A stretch of DNA of 58,059 bases from an uncultured Bacteroidales bacterium (GCA_902802815.1 CADCNQ010000013.1:1-58059), one strand, 5' to 3'. Counted from the first letter of the stretch, positions 17,735 to 28,020 are shown. Translations and numbers: made by a program. The notes: generated by a model not told the origin, from the sequence alone.

Positions 17735-18916
17735 ATGTTAGAACCCTTTTTTCGTACTCACGAGTACCTTGTGGAGCGTATGAACGCCCCTGTGCGTCGT
17801 CAACTCATGGATGAAATCAACTGGGCCGACAGGCTCATAGGAATCATTGGTTTCAGAGGCGTGGGAAAGACGACTATGATGCTCCAGTATGCTAGAGAGA
17901 ACTTCTCAGTGCGCGAGCGAAGATGTCTCTACATCAACATGGACAATTTCTTCTTCCAGGGCACCGACCTGATGGAATTTGTCGCAGAGTTTAACAAGAA
18001 CGGCGGACACACGCTGCTCATCGACAACGTGCACAAGCAGACGGGATGGACCCGCATGCTGCGCGAAATCTACGAGCGTTTCCCGAAGATTCATGTTGTG
18101 TTCGCAGCTTCCAGCGTGATACCGCAGGGGAGGGAAAATCCCGATCTGGACGGACTCATGAAGCTGTATGTGATGAAGGGATTCTCCCTGAGAGAGTATC
18201 TCAACCTGAAGGTGGGGCTCGACCTGAAGCCCTATAGCATACGTGAGGTGCAGAACCGTCACGAGCGCATCGCAGCGGAGATACTGGAGCAGGTGAAGCC
18301 CCTGGAGCACATGCGCGGATATCTTCATCACGGATACTATCCCTTCTTCCTGGAGCATGCCAACTTCACAGAGCGTCTGCACAAGATGATGAACCTGATG
18401 ATTGAGGTGGACGTGCTGCATCAGAATCAGATAGAACTGAAATACCTCGACAGGGTGAAGAAACTCTTCTACATCCTGGGCACAGGAGACACGGGAGCTC
18501 CCAATGTGTCGCAGCTGGCTGTGGACGTGACCACATCGAGAGCTACGGTGATGAACTACATCAAGTATCTGACCGATGCCAACCTCTTCAACCTGGTGTA
18601 TCGCAAGGGTGAGGAGTTCCCTAAGAAGCCGGCACGCACGATGCTCAACAACACGAACCTGATGTATGCCCTGTATTCCGGCAAGCCCGACCCCCAGCTG
18701 CTCATCGAGACATTCTTCCAGAACGCTCTCTGGGGCCAGTACAACGTGGAGGCCGGCGACCGCTCGTGCACATTCCTTGTGGACGACGACCAGCGCTTCC
18801 GCATCCTCAATGAGGAGCCCCGCCGCAGAGCATCCGAGGTGATATACGTGAGAGGCGACATAGAGAGCGGACGCGACCAGGAGATACCTCTCTGGCTCTA
18901 CGGCTTCCTGTACTAA
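17735..18916 (+). CDS. AAA-type ATPase with DUF4143-like C-terminus
   Basis: A 393-residue cytoplasmic ATPase with Walker A GFRGVGKT (39-46) and Walker B TLLIDNVH (Asp97). The layout is an AAA_14-like ATPase followed by a winged-helix/DUF4143-like part with SQLAVDVTTSRATVMNYI. This family is widespread in Bacteroidetes, often in several copies, and its cellular role is unclear. It is 49 bp upstream of the oxidoreductase gene with no evident promoter or terminator between them, so cotranscription is possible but a functional link is not implied. Confidence 0.8.
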   Translation: MLEPFFRTHEYLVERMNAPVRRQLMDEINWADRLIGIIGFRGVGKTTMMLQYARENFSVRERRCLYINMDNFFFQGTDLMEFVAEFNKNGGHTLLIDNVHKQTGWTRMLREIYERFPKIHVVFAASSVIPQGRENPDLDGLMKLYVMKGFSLREYLNLKVGLDLKPYSIREVQNRHERIAAEILEQVKPLEHMRGYLHHGYYPFFLEHANFTERLHKMMNLMIEVDVLHQNQIELKYLDRVKKLFYILGTGDTGAPNVSQLAVDVTTSRATVMNYIKYLTDANLFNLVYRKGEEFPKKPARTMLNNTNLMYALYSGKPDPQLLIETFFQNALWGQYNVEAGDRSCTFLVDDDQRFRILNEEPRRRASEVIYVRGDIESGRDQEIPLWLYGFLY

Positions 18917-18965
18917 GACGAAAACGAAGACGAAAACAAAATAAAATTTTATTTCACTCAAAAAA

Positions 18966-21900
18966 ATGGCAAAAGAAAAGAAATTTGTGACTTGGGACGG
19001 TAACACCTGTGCCGGACATGTGGCTTACATGTTCTCAGAGGTGGCTGCCATCTATCCCATCACTCCCTCATCTCCTATGGCAGAACATGTGGACGAGTGG
19101 GCAGCGCAGGGACGTAAGAATCTCTTCGGCGACACCGTGATGGTGCAGGAGATGCAGAGCGAGGCCGGTGCCGCAGGTGCCGTGCACGGTTCGTTGCAGG
19201 CAGGTGCTCTCACCAGCACATTCACAGCCTCTCAGGGCTTGCTGCTGATGATTCCCAATATGTACAAGATCGCAGGTGAACTGCTTCCCAGCGTGTTCCA
19301 TGTGAGCGCCCGTACGGTGGCTACCCACAGCCTTTGTATCTTCGGTGACCACAGCGACGTGATGGCCTGCCGTCAGACCGGTTTCGCAATGCTGGCAGAG
19401 GGTAGCGTGCAGGAGGTGATGGACCTCTCTGCTGTGGCTCATCTCGCAGCATTGGAGGCACGCGTACCCTTCATCAACTTCTTCGACGGTTTCCGCACCT
19501 CTCACGAGTATCAGAAGGTGGAGCTGCTGGAGGATGACGACGTGCGCGACCTGGTGAACCAGAAGGCTCTGAGCGAGTTCCGCGCCCGCGCACTCTCTCC
19601 CGAAAACCCGCAGGCAAAGGGTATGGCAGAGAACCCCGAGACATTCTTCCCCCACCGCGAGAGCTGCAACCGCTACTACGACGCAGTGCCCGCCATCGTG
19701 GAGAAATACATGAAGGCTATCTCCGAGCGCACAGGCCGTGAGTACAAGCTCTTCTCATACTACGGCGCAGAGGATGCCGAGGAGGTTATCATCCTGATGG
19801 GTTCTGCCTCTGAGGCTGCCCGCGAGGCTATCGACTACGCTGCAAAGCAGGGCAAGAAGTACGGTTTGGTTTCCGTACACCTGTATCGCCCCTTCAGCGT
19901 GAAGCACCTCATGGAGGTGATGCCCAAGAGCTGCAAGCGCATCGCTGTGCTCGACCGCACAAAGGAGCCCGGCAGCAACGGCGAACCCCTGCTGCTCGAC
20001 GTTAAGGACGCATTCTACGGCAAGGCCAATGCCCCTCTCATCGTAGGCGGCCGCTATGGTCTGGGTTCTGCCGACGTGACTCCCACCATGATTCTCGGCG
20101 TGTACGAGAACCTGGAGTTGCCGCAGCCCAAGGACCGCTTCACCGTAGGTCTTGTGGACGACCTCACCATGACCTCTCTCCCCGCCAAGGAGGAGATGGC
20201 TCTGGGCGGCGAGGGTATCTTCGAGGCCAAGTTCTTCGGTCTGGGTGCCGACGGTACCGTGGGTGCCAACAAGAACAGCGTGAAGATTATCGGTGACAAC
20301 ACCGACAAATACTGTCAGGCATATTTCAGCTACGACTCCAAGAAGTCGGGCGGTTTTACCTGCTCGCACCTGCGTTTCGGTGACACGCCTATCCGTTCGA
20401 CATATCAAATCAAGACTCCTAACTTCGTAGCGTGTCACGTGCAGGCGTACCTGCGCATGTACGACGTTATAAGAGGTTTGCGCGAGGGCGGTCAGTTCCT
20501 CTTGAACACCATCTTCGAGGGCGAGGAGCTCGTGAACTTCATCCCCAACAGCATCAAGAAGTACTTCGCTGAGAAGAACATCACGGTGTACTACATCAAC
20601 GCTACAAAGATAGCTCAGGAAATCGGTCTTGGCAATCGCACCAACACCATCCTCCAGTCGGCATTCTTCCGCATCACGGAGGTGATTCCCGTAGAGCTCG
20701 CTGTGGAGCAGATGAAGAAGGCCATCGTGAAGTCGTACGGCAAGAAGGGCGAGGACGTTGTGAACATGAACTTTGCTGCTGTGGATCGCGGCGGTGAGTA
20801 CAAGGTGCTGCCCGTGGATCCCGCATGGAAGAACCTCCCCGAAGATGAGGCCGTTGTGCGCGATGAACCCGCTTACATCACCAACCTCGTGCGCGTCATC
20901 AACGCACAGAACGGTGCCGACCTCCCCGTGAGCGCCTACAAGGGTCTCGAGGACGGTGCTTGGCAGCAGGGCACAGCCGCCTACGAGAAGCGCGGTGTGG
21001 CTGCCTTCGTGCCCGAGTGGACACCCGACAACTGTATCCAGTGTAACAAGTGCGCATTCGTATGTCCTCACGCTTGTATCCGTCCCATCGTGCTCAACGA
21101 GGAGGAGAAGGCCGGCTTCGAGGGCGCTACTATCGAGATGAAGGCTCCCGCCGCTATGAAGGGTATGTTCTTCCATATGGCTGTCAGCCAGAAGGACTGT
21201 CTGGGTTGCGGCAACTGTGCCGACGTATGTCCGGGCAATCCGAAACTGGGCAAGGCTCTCGCCATGAAGGCTTACGACGACTCCAGCGAGAAGGCCGACA
21301 AGATGGCTGCCCTGTGGGAGTATTGCGTGAAGAAGGTAAGCTCCAAGCAGGACCTCGTGGACATCACGCAGAGCCCCAAGAACAGCCAGTTCGCACAGCC
21401 TCTCTTCGAGTTCAGCGGTGCTTGCTCGGGTTGCGGTGAGACTCCTTACGTGAAGCTCATCAGTCAGCTCTTCGGCGACCGCGAGATGGTGGCCAACGCT
21501 ACGGGTTGCTCTTCTATCTACTCCGGTTCTATTCCTTCCACACCTTACACCAAGAACGCAAAGGGTCAGGGTCCCGCTTGGTCCAACAGCCTCTTTGAGG
21601 ACTTCTGCGAATATGGTATGGGTATGGTGCTCGCCAATAAGAAGATGAAGCAGCGCATCCAGATTCTGCTTGAGCAGGAGATTGCTGACGAGAAGGTGCC
21701 TGCAGAGTTCAAGGCTGCAGCACAGCAGTGGATTGAGCAGCAGAACGACGCTCAGGGCAGCAAGGCTGCAGCAGCCGCTTTGAAGCCCCTCATCGCAGAG
21801 GGTGCCAAGGCCGGTTGTCCCGTGTGCGCTCAGCTCAAGGAACTTGACCACTATCTGGTGAAGCGGTCACAGTGGATTATCGGCGGTGACGGTGCCTCTT

Positions 21901-22532
21901 ATGATATCGGTTACGGCGGTCTCGACCACGTAATCGGCAGCGGTGAGGACCTCAACGTGTTCGTCATCGACACCGAGGTATACTCCAACACCGGCGGTCA
22001 GGCATCAAAGGCTACTCCTATCGGTGCTATCGCACAGTTCGCTGCCAACGGTAAGCGCGTGGGCAAGAAGGACCTCGGTCTGATGCAGGCTACTTACGGC
22101 AACGTTTATGTTGCTCAGGTGGCTATGGGTGCCGACCAGAGTCAGTGTCTGAAGGCCTTCAAGGAGGCTGAGGCTTGGCACGGTCCCTCTCTCATCATCG
22201 CTTACGCTCCCTGTATCAACCACGGTCTGAAGGCCAAGGGCGGTATGGGTAAGAGCCAGGCTGAGGAGGCTAAGGCTGTAGAGTGCGGCTACTGGCATCT
22301 GTGGCGCTACAATCCCGCTCTGGCAGAAGAGGGCAAGAACCCCTTCACGCTTGACTCCAAGGAGCCCCAGTGGGATAAGTTCCAGGACTTCCTCGAAGGC
22401 GAGGTGCGCTTCCTCTCTCTGAAGAAGGCTGCTCCTCAGGAGGCTCAGGAACTCTACGACGGCTGTAAGGCTGCCGCCCAGCGTCGCTACCAGAGCTACA
22501 TCCGCAAGACTCAGGAGGACTGGAGCAAGTAA
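18966..22532 (+). CDS. nifJ: Pyruvate:ferredoxin (flavodoxin) oxidoreductase
   Basis: Converts pyruvate and CoA to acetyl-CoA and CO2 with reduction of ferredoxin, the central step of anaerobic pyruvate use. The 1188-residue single-chain enzyme has all domains in order: N-terminal pyrimidine-binding part (YPITPSSPMAEH), gamma domain, two 4Fe-4S motifs (CIQCNKCAFVCPHAC near 690 and CLGCGNCADVCPGNP near 750), and the TPP domain with GDGASYDIGYGG and SNTGGQ (~970-1010) plus the near-domain cysteine motif ACSGCGET. Strong codon bias suggests high expression. It ends in its own terminator. Confidence 0.97.
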   Translation: MAKEKKFVTWDGNTCAGHVAYMFSEVAAIYPITPSSPMAEHVDEWAAQGRKNLFGDTVMVQEMQSEAGAAGAVHGSLQAGALTSTFTASQGLLLMIPNMYKIAGELLPSVFHVSARTVATHSLCIFGDHSDVMACRQTGFAMLAEGSVQEVMDLSAVAHLAALEARVPFINFFDGFRTSHEYQKVELLEDDDVRDLVNQKALSEFRARALSPENPQAKGMAENPETFFPHRESCNRYYDAVPAIVEKYMKAISERTGREYKLFSYYGAEDAEEVIILMGSASEAAREAIDYAAKQGKKYGLVSVHLYRPFSVKHLMEVMPKSCKRIAVLDRTKEPGSNGEPLLLDVKDAFYGKANAPLIVGGRYGLGSADVTPTMILGVYENLELPQPKDRFTVGLVDDLTMTSLPAKEEMALGGEGIFEAKFFGLGADGTVGANKNSVKIIGDNTDKYCQAYFSYDSKKSGGFTCSHLRFGDTPIRSTYQIKTPNFVACHVQAYLRMYDVIRGLREGGQFLLNTIFEGEELVNFIPNSIKKYFAEKNITVYYINATKIAQEIGLGNRTNTILQSAFFRITEVIPVELAVEQMKKAIVKSYGKKGEDVVNMNFAAVDRGGEYKVLPVDPAWKNLPEDEAVVRDEPAYITNLVRVINAQNGADLPVSAYKGLEDGAWQQGTAAYEKRGVAAFVPEWTPDNCIQCNKCAFVCPHACIRPIVLNEEEKAGFEGATIEMKAPAAMKGMFFHMAVSQKDCLGCGNCADVCPGNPKLGKALAMKAYDDSSEKADKMAALWEYCVKKVSSKQDLVDITQSPKNSQFAQPLFEFSGACSGCGETPYVKLISQLFGDREMVANATGCSSIYSGSIPSTPYTKNAKGQGPAWSNSLFEDFCEYGMGMVLANKKMKQRIQILLEQEIADEKVPAEFKAAAQQWIEQQNDAQGSKAAAAALKPLIAEGAKAGCPVCAQLKELDHYLVKRSQWIIGGDGASYDIGYGGLDHVIGSGEDLNVFVIDTEVYSNTGGQASKATPIGAIAQFAANGKRVGKKDLGLMQATYGNVYVAQVAMGADQSQCLKAFKEAEAWHGPSLIIAYAPCINHGLKAKGGMGKSQAEEAKAVECGYWHLWRYNPALAEEGKNPFTLDSKEPQWDKFQDFLEGEVRFLSLKKAAPQEAQELYDGCKAAAQRRYQSYIRKTQEDWSK

Positions 22533-22560
22533 GCTCCCGTTCCTTCCCGCAATACGAAAT

Positions 22561-22596
22561 GCTGCCGTTCCATCGTGGAACGGCAGCGTTTTTTTT
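22561..22596 (+). terminator. Intrinsic terminator after nifJ
   Basis: A perfect 12-bp stem (22561-22572 with 22576-22587) with a 3-base TCG loop is followed by eight T's. It is 28 bases after the nifJ stop codon. Confidence 0.95.
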
Positions 22597-22933
22597 GATT
22601 TCTTCTTCGTTTTCGCGACATTCGCGACAAATGTGACATCGATATTTTGTGTCCTCGGAGTTTTTTTCAGTCATTGGTATGACCTCCGTCGCGAATGGGG
22701 ATTCGCTTTACCCTCCGTCACCATAGGAGATATGGCTCCCCTCATCAGGCACGGGAAGACATTCAGTCTTCCCTCTGAAGGCCTTCTTCGCCCTTTGTGG
22801 GGTTTCTGTCCTCCGATAACGGTGGAACCGAAGGGGGGTAACCCACATTCAATGGCTGCTCTAAAGCCCCCAGTCGCCCTGCGCAGCCCCTGCATGCGTG
22901 TACGAAAGAGCGGACGAAGAAGAGCGGGCAGAT
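22597..22933. other. Intergenic region carrying copy B of the dispersed repeat
   Basis: The 337 bases between nifJ and the convergent permease gene contain the structured repeat at 22711-22793 and a small adjacent hairpin (GCGAA...TTCGC near 22691-22706). Open frames here have no recognisable protein features and overlap the repeat, so none is called. Confidence 0.6.
22711..22793 (-). repeat. Dispersed ~84-bp structured repeat, copy B
   Basis: This is the reverse-complement counterpart of 171-254, about 89 percent identical with one gap. Read on the minus strand it forms an 8-bp stem of GGGAAGAC and GTCTTCCC around a TGAAT loop, then a GCCATA/TATGGT hairpin. The bases that differ from copy A in the first stem do so in pairs (G-C for A-U) or as G-C for G-U. 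It lies between convergent genes, outside any coding sequence. Confidence 0.65.
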
Positions 22934-24103
22934 TTACTTCCACCGCAGGCACGTCAGGGCGAAGGCGGAGGCCGCCATCAGGAAACCCACAAGGCAGACG
23001 CCCGCCCACCCCAGAAGGTGCCAGCCCCAGCCGGCAAGGAAAGTGCCCATGCAACCGCCGACAAAGAAGGTTGTCATGAAGATGGTGTTGATGCGGTTGC
23101 TGGCCTCGGGCATCTCGGCAATGCTGGCGCTCTGGTTGCCCACCTGCATGAACTGCAGGGCGATGTCGAGCACAATGATGGTGACGGCCAGTCCTATGTA
23201 GCTATAGCCCCACAGCCAACCGCTACACCAGGCGAGCATCTGCAGCACAGTGCCGATGAGACAGAAACGGCGCAGGCCCAGGCGCGGCAGGAGATTGCCC
23301 ACACCACCGGCCACCAGCGCTCCGGCAGCGCCGCAGAGACCCATTGAGCCTGCCACATGACTGCCGGCATGGAAAGGCGGGCCCGCCATATGAAACGCCA
23401 GGCACGACCACACGGCCAGCATGGCTCCCATAGACAGGGCGGCACGCAAAGCGTTGAGGCGGATACGGGGATGGCCGCGGAAGATGTCGAGGACGGAGCG
23501 CAGCAGTGCGCCGTAGCTGCCCTCGAAGTTGCGCTGCATGCGGGGCAGCAGGGCCAGCATGGCGACGATGCTAAGGAGCATTATGCCGCAAGCTCCCATA
23601 TAGACGCAGCGCCATCCCGCCCACATGGCCACCGTACCGCTCACGACACGCGAGAGGAGGATGCCAGAGAGTAGGCCGGCGAGCACGATGCCGATGTCGC
23701 GCGCCTTGTGCTCGGGACGGGCATACTGGCCGGCAATGGGTATGAACAGCTGGGCCACGACAGAGCAGGCACCCAAAAGTAGCGAAGCGCCCCATACAGC
23801 CGCGATGCTGTCGGCGGCGGCAATCATCAGCGAGGCCGCACCCGCCGTACTCAGGCAGACGGTGACGATGCGGCGGTGGCTGTAGAGGTCAGCCATGGGA
23901 GTGATGAAGAGTAGGCCCAGCACATAGCCCAGCTGGGTGGCCACGGTGACACCGTTGGCCTGGATGACGCTGCAGCCCAGGTCGTGGCGCATCATATCGA
24001 GCAGCGGCTGATTGTAGTAGAGGTTGGCGACGGTGACGCCAGACATGACGGCCATCATCAGGAGGATGCCGTGCGGTATGCCTTGGTTGCTTTGGAGTCT
24101 CAT
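22934..24103 (-). CDS. Major facilitator permease (NLYYNQPLL type)
   Basis: A 389-residue, 12-helix MFS protein. The NLYYNQPLLDMM motif in helix 1 and the loop DLYSHRRIV place it in the YnfM/arabinose-efflux-like group of putative drug or metabolite exporters. Base composition is visibly richer in G+C than the neighbouring leu genes. It begins 4 bp after the stop of the upstream isochorismate-synthase homologue and must be cotranscribed with it. Substrate unknown. Confidence 0.85.
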   Translation of the reverse strand: MRLQSNQGIPHGILLMMAVMSGVTVANLYYNQPLLDMMRHDLGCSVIQANGVTVATQLGYVLGLLFITPMADLYSHRRIVTVCLSTAGAASLMIAAADSIAAVWGASLLLGACSVVAQLFIPIAGQYARPEHKARDIGIVLAGLLSGILLSRVVSGTVAMWAGWRCVYMGACGIMLLSIVAMLALLPRMQRNFEGSYGALLRSVLDIFRGHPRIRLNALRAALSMGAMLAVWSCLAFHMAGPPFHAGSHVAGSMGLCGAAGALVAGGVGNLLPRLGLRRFCLIGTVLQMLAWCSGWLWGYSYIGLAVTIIVLDIALQFMQVGNQSASIAEMPEASNRINTIFMTTFFVGGCMGTFLAGWGWHLLGWAGVCLVGFLMAASAFALTCLRWK

Positions 24104-24107
24104 GAGA

Positions 24108-24989
24108 CTATTGTAATGTTGTGCCGCCGTAGAAGACAGCTCGTCCTCCGGGGCGTTGTTTTAAACAGGAAATATTGAGAAATAGAGCGGTTTCATCGTA
24201 GATATTAAGTGTTCCAAAAGTGCCGGTGAAATAGAGCCGGGGGTAGCCCTCGTGCAGACGGATGAACTCCCTGGCCAGAGAGGACGGTATTCCGGAGACT
24301 TCCTCCTGCGGAATTTGCAGGAGATCTGTGACGAGTTGTCCCATATCGGGTGTATAGATGATGTGACGGGTGCCGGAACGGGAAACCGTTTCGGCGCGTT
24401 TTACGCCACCCCTCAGCAGCATTCGCGAGGAGTGCCCCATCCACCGGCCGGAAGAGCGCGTATAGAGAATATAGACCATTTCATCGGGATATAATTCTCT
24501 CATCTTGAGAAGGAGTGCCCCCTCGTTGTTGTCTTCGGCCCATTGTCCTTCAAGAGCCTGAGAGAGGAAGAGTGAGCGTGCCCGTCCCCGGTCTATCTGG
24601 TTGCGGAATTTGCGATAGATACGCCGAAAATCATCACCGCGCGGCACGGAGCGTTGCAGTTTGTGTTCCAGATGGCTGAGTGAAAGACGGCGGTGGGAGA
24701 ACTTTTCACTCTCAGCCTGTATCAGTTCCCATCCCCTGCATGCAATCCCGGGTGAGATGATAATCGTGGGACAGGACTGTGTTGGCGAGAAGGGATGAAA
24801 GAGGAAACCGCTGGGCAGTGCGTTGTTATGGGAGAAGTGTACTGGTGAGGGAAGAGGCTTGGCCTCACCGGCTACGAGCCGCGGTGAAGGGTCGCCGGGA
24901 TAAAAGAAGAGGGCGAACTCATGTCCACTCTCCACCAACCGCTGTACTGTGGCCTGTTGTACTGAAAATATGTCCTCTGGAGATGCCAT
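24108..24989 (-). CDS. Eroded isochorismate synthase (MenF-like) homologue
   Basis: The 293-residue product aligns in pieces with chorismate-binding enzymes: GRWMGHSSRMLL matches the GxWIGATPExLL segment, SGT matches the following AGT, and FIRLHEGYPRLYFTGTFG matches the late E-x-x-x-R...G metal site. The ~40 residues between SGT and QLVTDLL, which normally hold the KExEEHxxVV helix with a metal-binding glutamate, are missing, and the C-terminal AGGGI motif is changed. It is shorter than normal MenF (~360-390). It is probably not a working isochorismate synthase; a new function or decay are both possible. Confidence 0.6.
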   Translation of the reverse strand: MASPEDIFSVQQATVQRLVESGHEFALFFYPGDPSPRLVAGEAKPLPSPVHFSHNNALPSGFLFHPFSPTQSCPTIIISPGIACRGWELIQAESEKFSHRRLSLSHLEHKLQRSVPRGDDFRRIYRKFRNQIDRGRARSLFLSQALEGQWAEDNNEGALLLKMRELYPDEMVYILYTRSSGRWMGHSSRMLLRGGVKRAETVSRSGTRHIIYTPDMGQLVTDLLQIPQEEVSGIPSSLAREFIRLHEGYPRLYFTGTFGTLNIYDETALFLNISCLKQRPGGRAVFYGGTTLQ

Positions 24990-25007
24990 AATCCTGATTT
25001 CTCAGTG

Positions 25008-25015
25008 CAAATATA
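25008..25015 (-). promoter_or_regulatory. -7 box of the MenF-like/permease pair
   Basis: TATATTTG on the minus strand (TAnnTTTG), 18 bases upstream of the ATG at 24989. The element being intact shows that the pair may still be transcribed. Confidence 0.55.
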
Positions 25016-25080
25016 TATAAAAATGATTAAAAAGCGGAATTTTATACGCGCGAAAGAGTGGAAAACGCGGAAAAAGGTTG

Positions 25081-25088
25081 TACCTTTG
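25081..25088 (+). promoter_or_regulatory. -7 box of the leu operon
   Basis: TACCTTTG followed by CA, 39 bases before the leuA ATG. The short leader has no visible leader peptide with leucine codons or terminator, so attenuation of the enteric type is not apparent. Confidence 0.6.
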
Positions 25089-25127
25089 CACGAAATTTGT
25101 GTAATAAGAAATTAAAATACATCCAAT

Positions 25128-26630
25128 ATGAGTGACAGATTGTTCATTTTTGACACCACACTCCGTGATGGTGAACAGGTCCCCGGTTGCCAGCTGAACA
25201 CCGTAGAAAAGATTCAGGTGGCCCGTCAGCTGGAAGCCCTTGGTGTGGATGTTATTGAGGCCGGTTTCCCGGTGTCGAGCCCAGGTGATTTCCATAGTGT
25301 TGTGGAAATTGCAAAGGCTGTGACGTGGCCTACGATTTGCGCCTTGACGCGTGCTGTGGAGAAAGATATCGATGTGGCGGCCGAGGCGTTGAAACATGCA
25401 AAACGAGGCCGTATCCATACGGGTATCGGTACGTCTGAAAGCCACATCCGATACAAGTTCAACTCGACACCTGAGGAGATTATCGAGAGAGCAGTGGCTG
25501 CCGTGAAGTATGCCAAGAGGTATGTGGAGGACGTGGAGTTTTATGCAGAGGATGCCGGTCGTACTGATAATGAATATCTGGCTCGTGTTATTGAGGCTGT
25601 GACGAAGGCCGGTGCTACGGTGTGCAATATCCCTGATACAACGGGTTTCCGTACTCCCTACGAATACGGAGAAAAAATAAAGTATCTCTATGAGCACGTG
25701 GATGCCTTCGCTGCAGGCAAGAGTATTCTTTCAACCCATTGCCACAATGATCTGGGTATGGCGACAGCCAACACAGTGAGCGGTGTTATCAACGGAGCCC
25801 GCCAGGTCGAGGTAACTATCAACGGAATCGGTGAGCGTGCCGGCAATACGTCTTTGGAGGAAGTTGCTATGATATTCAAGTTGCATCCCGACTTGGGCAT
25901 CTCCACAAATATCACCACGGAAAAGATATACCCGACCAGCCGCATGGTGTCCAGTCTGATGAATATGCCTGTGCAGCCCAACAAGGCTATTGTGGGCCGT
26001 AATGCCTTCGCACACTCCAGCGGCATCCATCAGGACGGTGTGTTGAAGAATGCATCCACCTACGAGATTATGGACCCCAAGAGTGTAGGTATAGATGACA
26101 ACGCCATTGTGCTCACGGCACGTTCCGGACGTGCAGCTCTCAAGCACCGTCTTTCGGTTAACGGTATTGATATAAGCGGTGAGAAGCTGGATAAGGTTTA
26201 TCAGGACTTCCTGGCTTTGGCAGATAAGAAGAAAGATATTACGGACGACGACATCTTAATGCTGGCTGGTGCGGAGCGCAGTGCTACACACAATGTCAAA
26301 CTCGACTATCTGCAGGTGACAACGGGCAAGGGAGTGCGCAGTGTGGCATCTATCGGCCTGGATATCGCCGGTGAGAAATTTGAGGCTGCGGCTTCCGGCA
26401 ACGGTCCTGTGGATGCTGCAATCAAGGCCCTTAAGTGCATCATCAAACGGACGATGACGCTCAAGGAGTTCACCATCCAGGCAATCTCCAAGGGCAGTGA
26501 CGACGTGGGTAAAGTGCACATGCAGGTGGAGTATGACGGCCACTTGTATTACGGCTTCGGTGCCAATACAGATATAGTAACCGCCTCCGTAGAGGCTTAC
26601 ATCGATTGTATCAATAAATTCAAGAAATGA
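25128..26630 (+). CDS. leuA: 2-isopropylmalate synthase
   Basis: Condenses acetyl-CoA with 2-oxoisovalerate, the first committed step of leucine synthesis. The 500-residue protein has [16 protein letters not shown] at the start of the barrel, the metal motif [11 protein letters not shown], and the C-terminal LeuA regulatory domain (from about residue 375, with [13 protein letters not shown]), the usual site of leucine feedback inhibition. It heads the operon leuA-leuC-leuD-cimA/leuA2-leuB and its stop overlaps the leuC ATG by 4 bp. Confidence 0.96.
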   Translation: MSDRLFIFDTTLRDGEQVPGCQLNTVEKIQVARQLEALGVDVIEAGFPVSSPGDFHSVVEIAKAVTWPTICALTRAVEKDIDVAAEALKHAKRGRIHTGIGTSESHIRYKFNSTPEEIIERAVAAVKYAKRYVEDVEFYAEDAGRTDNEYLARVIEAVTKAGATVCNIPDTTGFRTPYEYGEKIKYLYEHVDAFAAGKSILSTHCHNDLGMATANTVSGVINGARQVEVTINGIGERAGNTSLEEVAMIFKLHPDLGISTNITTEKIYPTSRMVSSLMNMPVQPNKAIVGRNAFAHSSGIHQDGVLKNASTYEIMDPKSVGIDDNAIVLTARSGRAALKHRLSVNGIDISGEKLDKVYQDFLALADKKKDITDDDILMLAGAERSATHNVKLDYLQVTTGKGVRSVASIGLDIAGEKFEAAASGNGPVDAAIKALKCIIKRTMTLKEFTIQAISKGSDDVGKVHMQVEYDGHLYYGFGANTDIVTASVEAYIDCINKFKK

Positions 26631-28015
26631 AGACACTTTTCGATAAGATTTGGGATGCCCACGTAGTTCAGAACGTGGAGGACGGTCCCACCCAGCTGTA
26701 TATCGACCGTCTCTATGCCCACGAGGTGACATCGCCTCAGGCTTTTGACACATTGCGCGACAAAGGTATCAGGGCCTTCCGCCCCGAGCGCATTGTTGCA
26801 ATGCCCGACCACAACACGCCTTCCGACCAGCAGGAGCGTATCGATGACCCCGTAGGTCGCAAGCAGGTGGAGACGCTGAAGAAGAACTGTGAGGAATTCG
26901 GTATCCGCCATTTTGCTATGGGTACAAAGGATAACGGTATCATTCACGTTGTCGGTCCGGAGAAGGCTCTCTCTCTGCCGGGTATGACCATCGTGTGCGG
27001 TGACTCCCATACCTCAACTCACGGTGCTGTGGGTGCCATAGCTATGGGTATAGGAACGAGCGAAGTGGCTCAGGTGCTTGCTTCTCAATGTATCTTGCAG
27101 CAGAAACCGAAGACGATGCGCATCAACATAGAGGGCACCCTGCCGGAAGGTACTACTGCCAAGGACGTTGCCCTGTATATCATGGCCCGTATGACGACAT
27201 CCGGTGCAACGGGTTATGCTGTGGAATATGCGGGAAGCACAATACGTTCAATGTCAATGGAAGGACGTTTGACGCTGTCGAACCTTTCTATAGAGATGGG
27301 CTCCCGTGCAGGTATTATTGCCCCGGATGAAACAACATTCGCTTATCTTAAAGGTCGTGAATACGCCCCTAAGGGCGAGGCCTGGGACAAGGCTGTGGAG
27401 GAATGGAAAAAACTCTATTCCGACGAAGATGCCGTGTTCGACAAAGAGGTGACGTATCGTGCGGAGGACATAGCTCCGCGCATCACTTACGGTACGAATC
27501 CCGGTGCCGGTATAGCGGTTGATGAGTGTGTTCCCGAACTGAAGGATATTCCCGAGGCAGAGCAGGCTCAGTTCCTTTCAATGCTCGACTATATGCAGTT
27601 CAAGCCCGGAGAAAAACTTGAGGGTCATCCTGTAGATTACGTATTTCTTGGTGCGTGCACCAACGGTCGCATAGAAGACTTCCGTGCTTTTGCCTCTGTA
27701 GTGAAGGGAAGGAAGAAAGCAGACGGAGTTGTTGCCTGGCTTGTGCCCGGTTCGTGGCTTGTGCGTCAGCAGATAATTGACGAAGGTATAGATAAAATCC
27801 TGGAGGAAGCCGGTTTCGAACTGCGTCTCCCGTCTTGTTCTTCATGCCTGGCAATGAATCCTGACAAGGTGCCTGCAGGTAAACTTTCCATATCTACCTC
27901 CAACCGTAACTTCGTGGGCCGTCAAGGTCCCGGTGCCCGTACGGTTTTGGCATCTCCGCTCACCGTAGCCGCCAGCGCAATCACAGGTAAGATAACTGAC
28001 CCCCGTAAACTCTAA
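26627..28015 (+). CDS. leuC: 3-isopropylmalate dehydratase large subunit
   Basis: Aconitase-family subunit that carries the 4Fe-4S cluster and, with LeuD, isomerises 2- to 3-isopropylmalate. The 462-residue product shows the cluster cysteines Cys344 (GACTNGR) and Cys404/Cys407 (CSSCLAM), and the active-site [10 protein letters not shown] segment. Length normal. leuD follows 5 bp downstream. Confidence 0.97.
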   Translation: MKTLFDKIWDAHVVQNVEDGPTQLYIDRLYAHEVTSPQAFDTLRDKGIRAFRPERIVAMPDHNTPSDQQERIDDPVGRKQVETLKKNCEEFGIRHFAMGTKDNGIIHVVGPEKALSLPGMTIVCGDSHTSTHGAVGAIAMGIGTSEVAQVLASQCILQQKPKTMRINIEGTLPEGTTAKDVALYIMARMTTSGATGYAVEYAGSTIRSMSMEGRLTLSNLSIEMGSRAGIIAPDETTFAYLKGREYAPKGEAWDKAVEEWKKLYSDEDAVFDKEVTYRAEDIAPRITYGTNPGAGIAVDECVPELKDIPEAEQAQFLSMLDYMQFKPGEKLEGHPVDYVFLGACTNGRIEDFRAFASVVKGRKKADGVVAWLVPGSWLVRQQIIDEGIDKILEEAGFELRLPSCSSCLAMNPDKVPAGKLSISTSNRNFVGRQGPGARTVLASPLTVAASAITGKITDPRKL

Positions 28016-28020
28016 GCACT

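Noticed and set aside
18916..18945. Short duplicated AGACGAAAAC segment before nifJ as a regulatory repeat
   Set aside because: Only two copies in a purine-rich stretch, no symmetry and no promoter box nearby; too little to support a site.
19755..21851. 698-codon open frame antisense to nifJ
   Set aside because: It lies wholly opposite a conserved, strongly codon-biased gene. The product is low in complexity (Leu/His/Val-rich) without motifs. Long antisense frames are expected from such codon use.
22633..23079. 148-codon open frame after nifJ
   Set aside because: It crosses the structured repeat and runs into the 3' end of the convergent permease gene; Arg/Pro-rich composition, no start signal.
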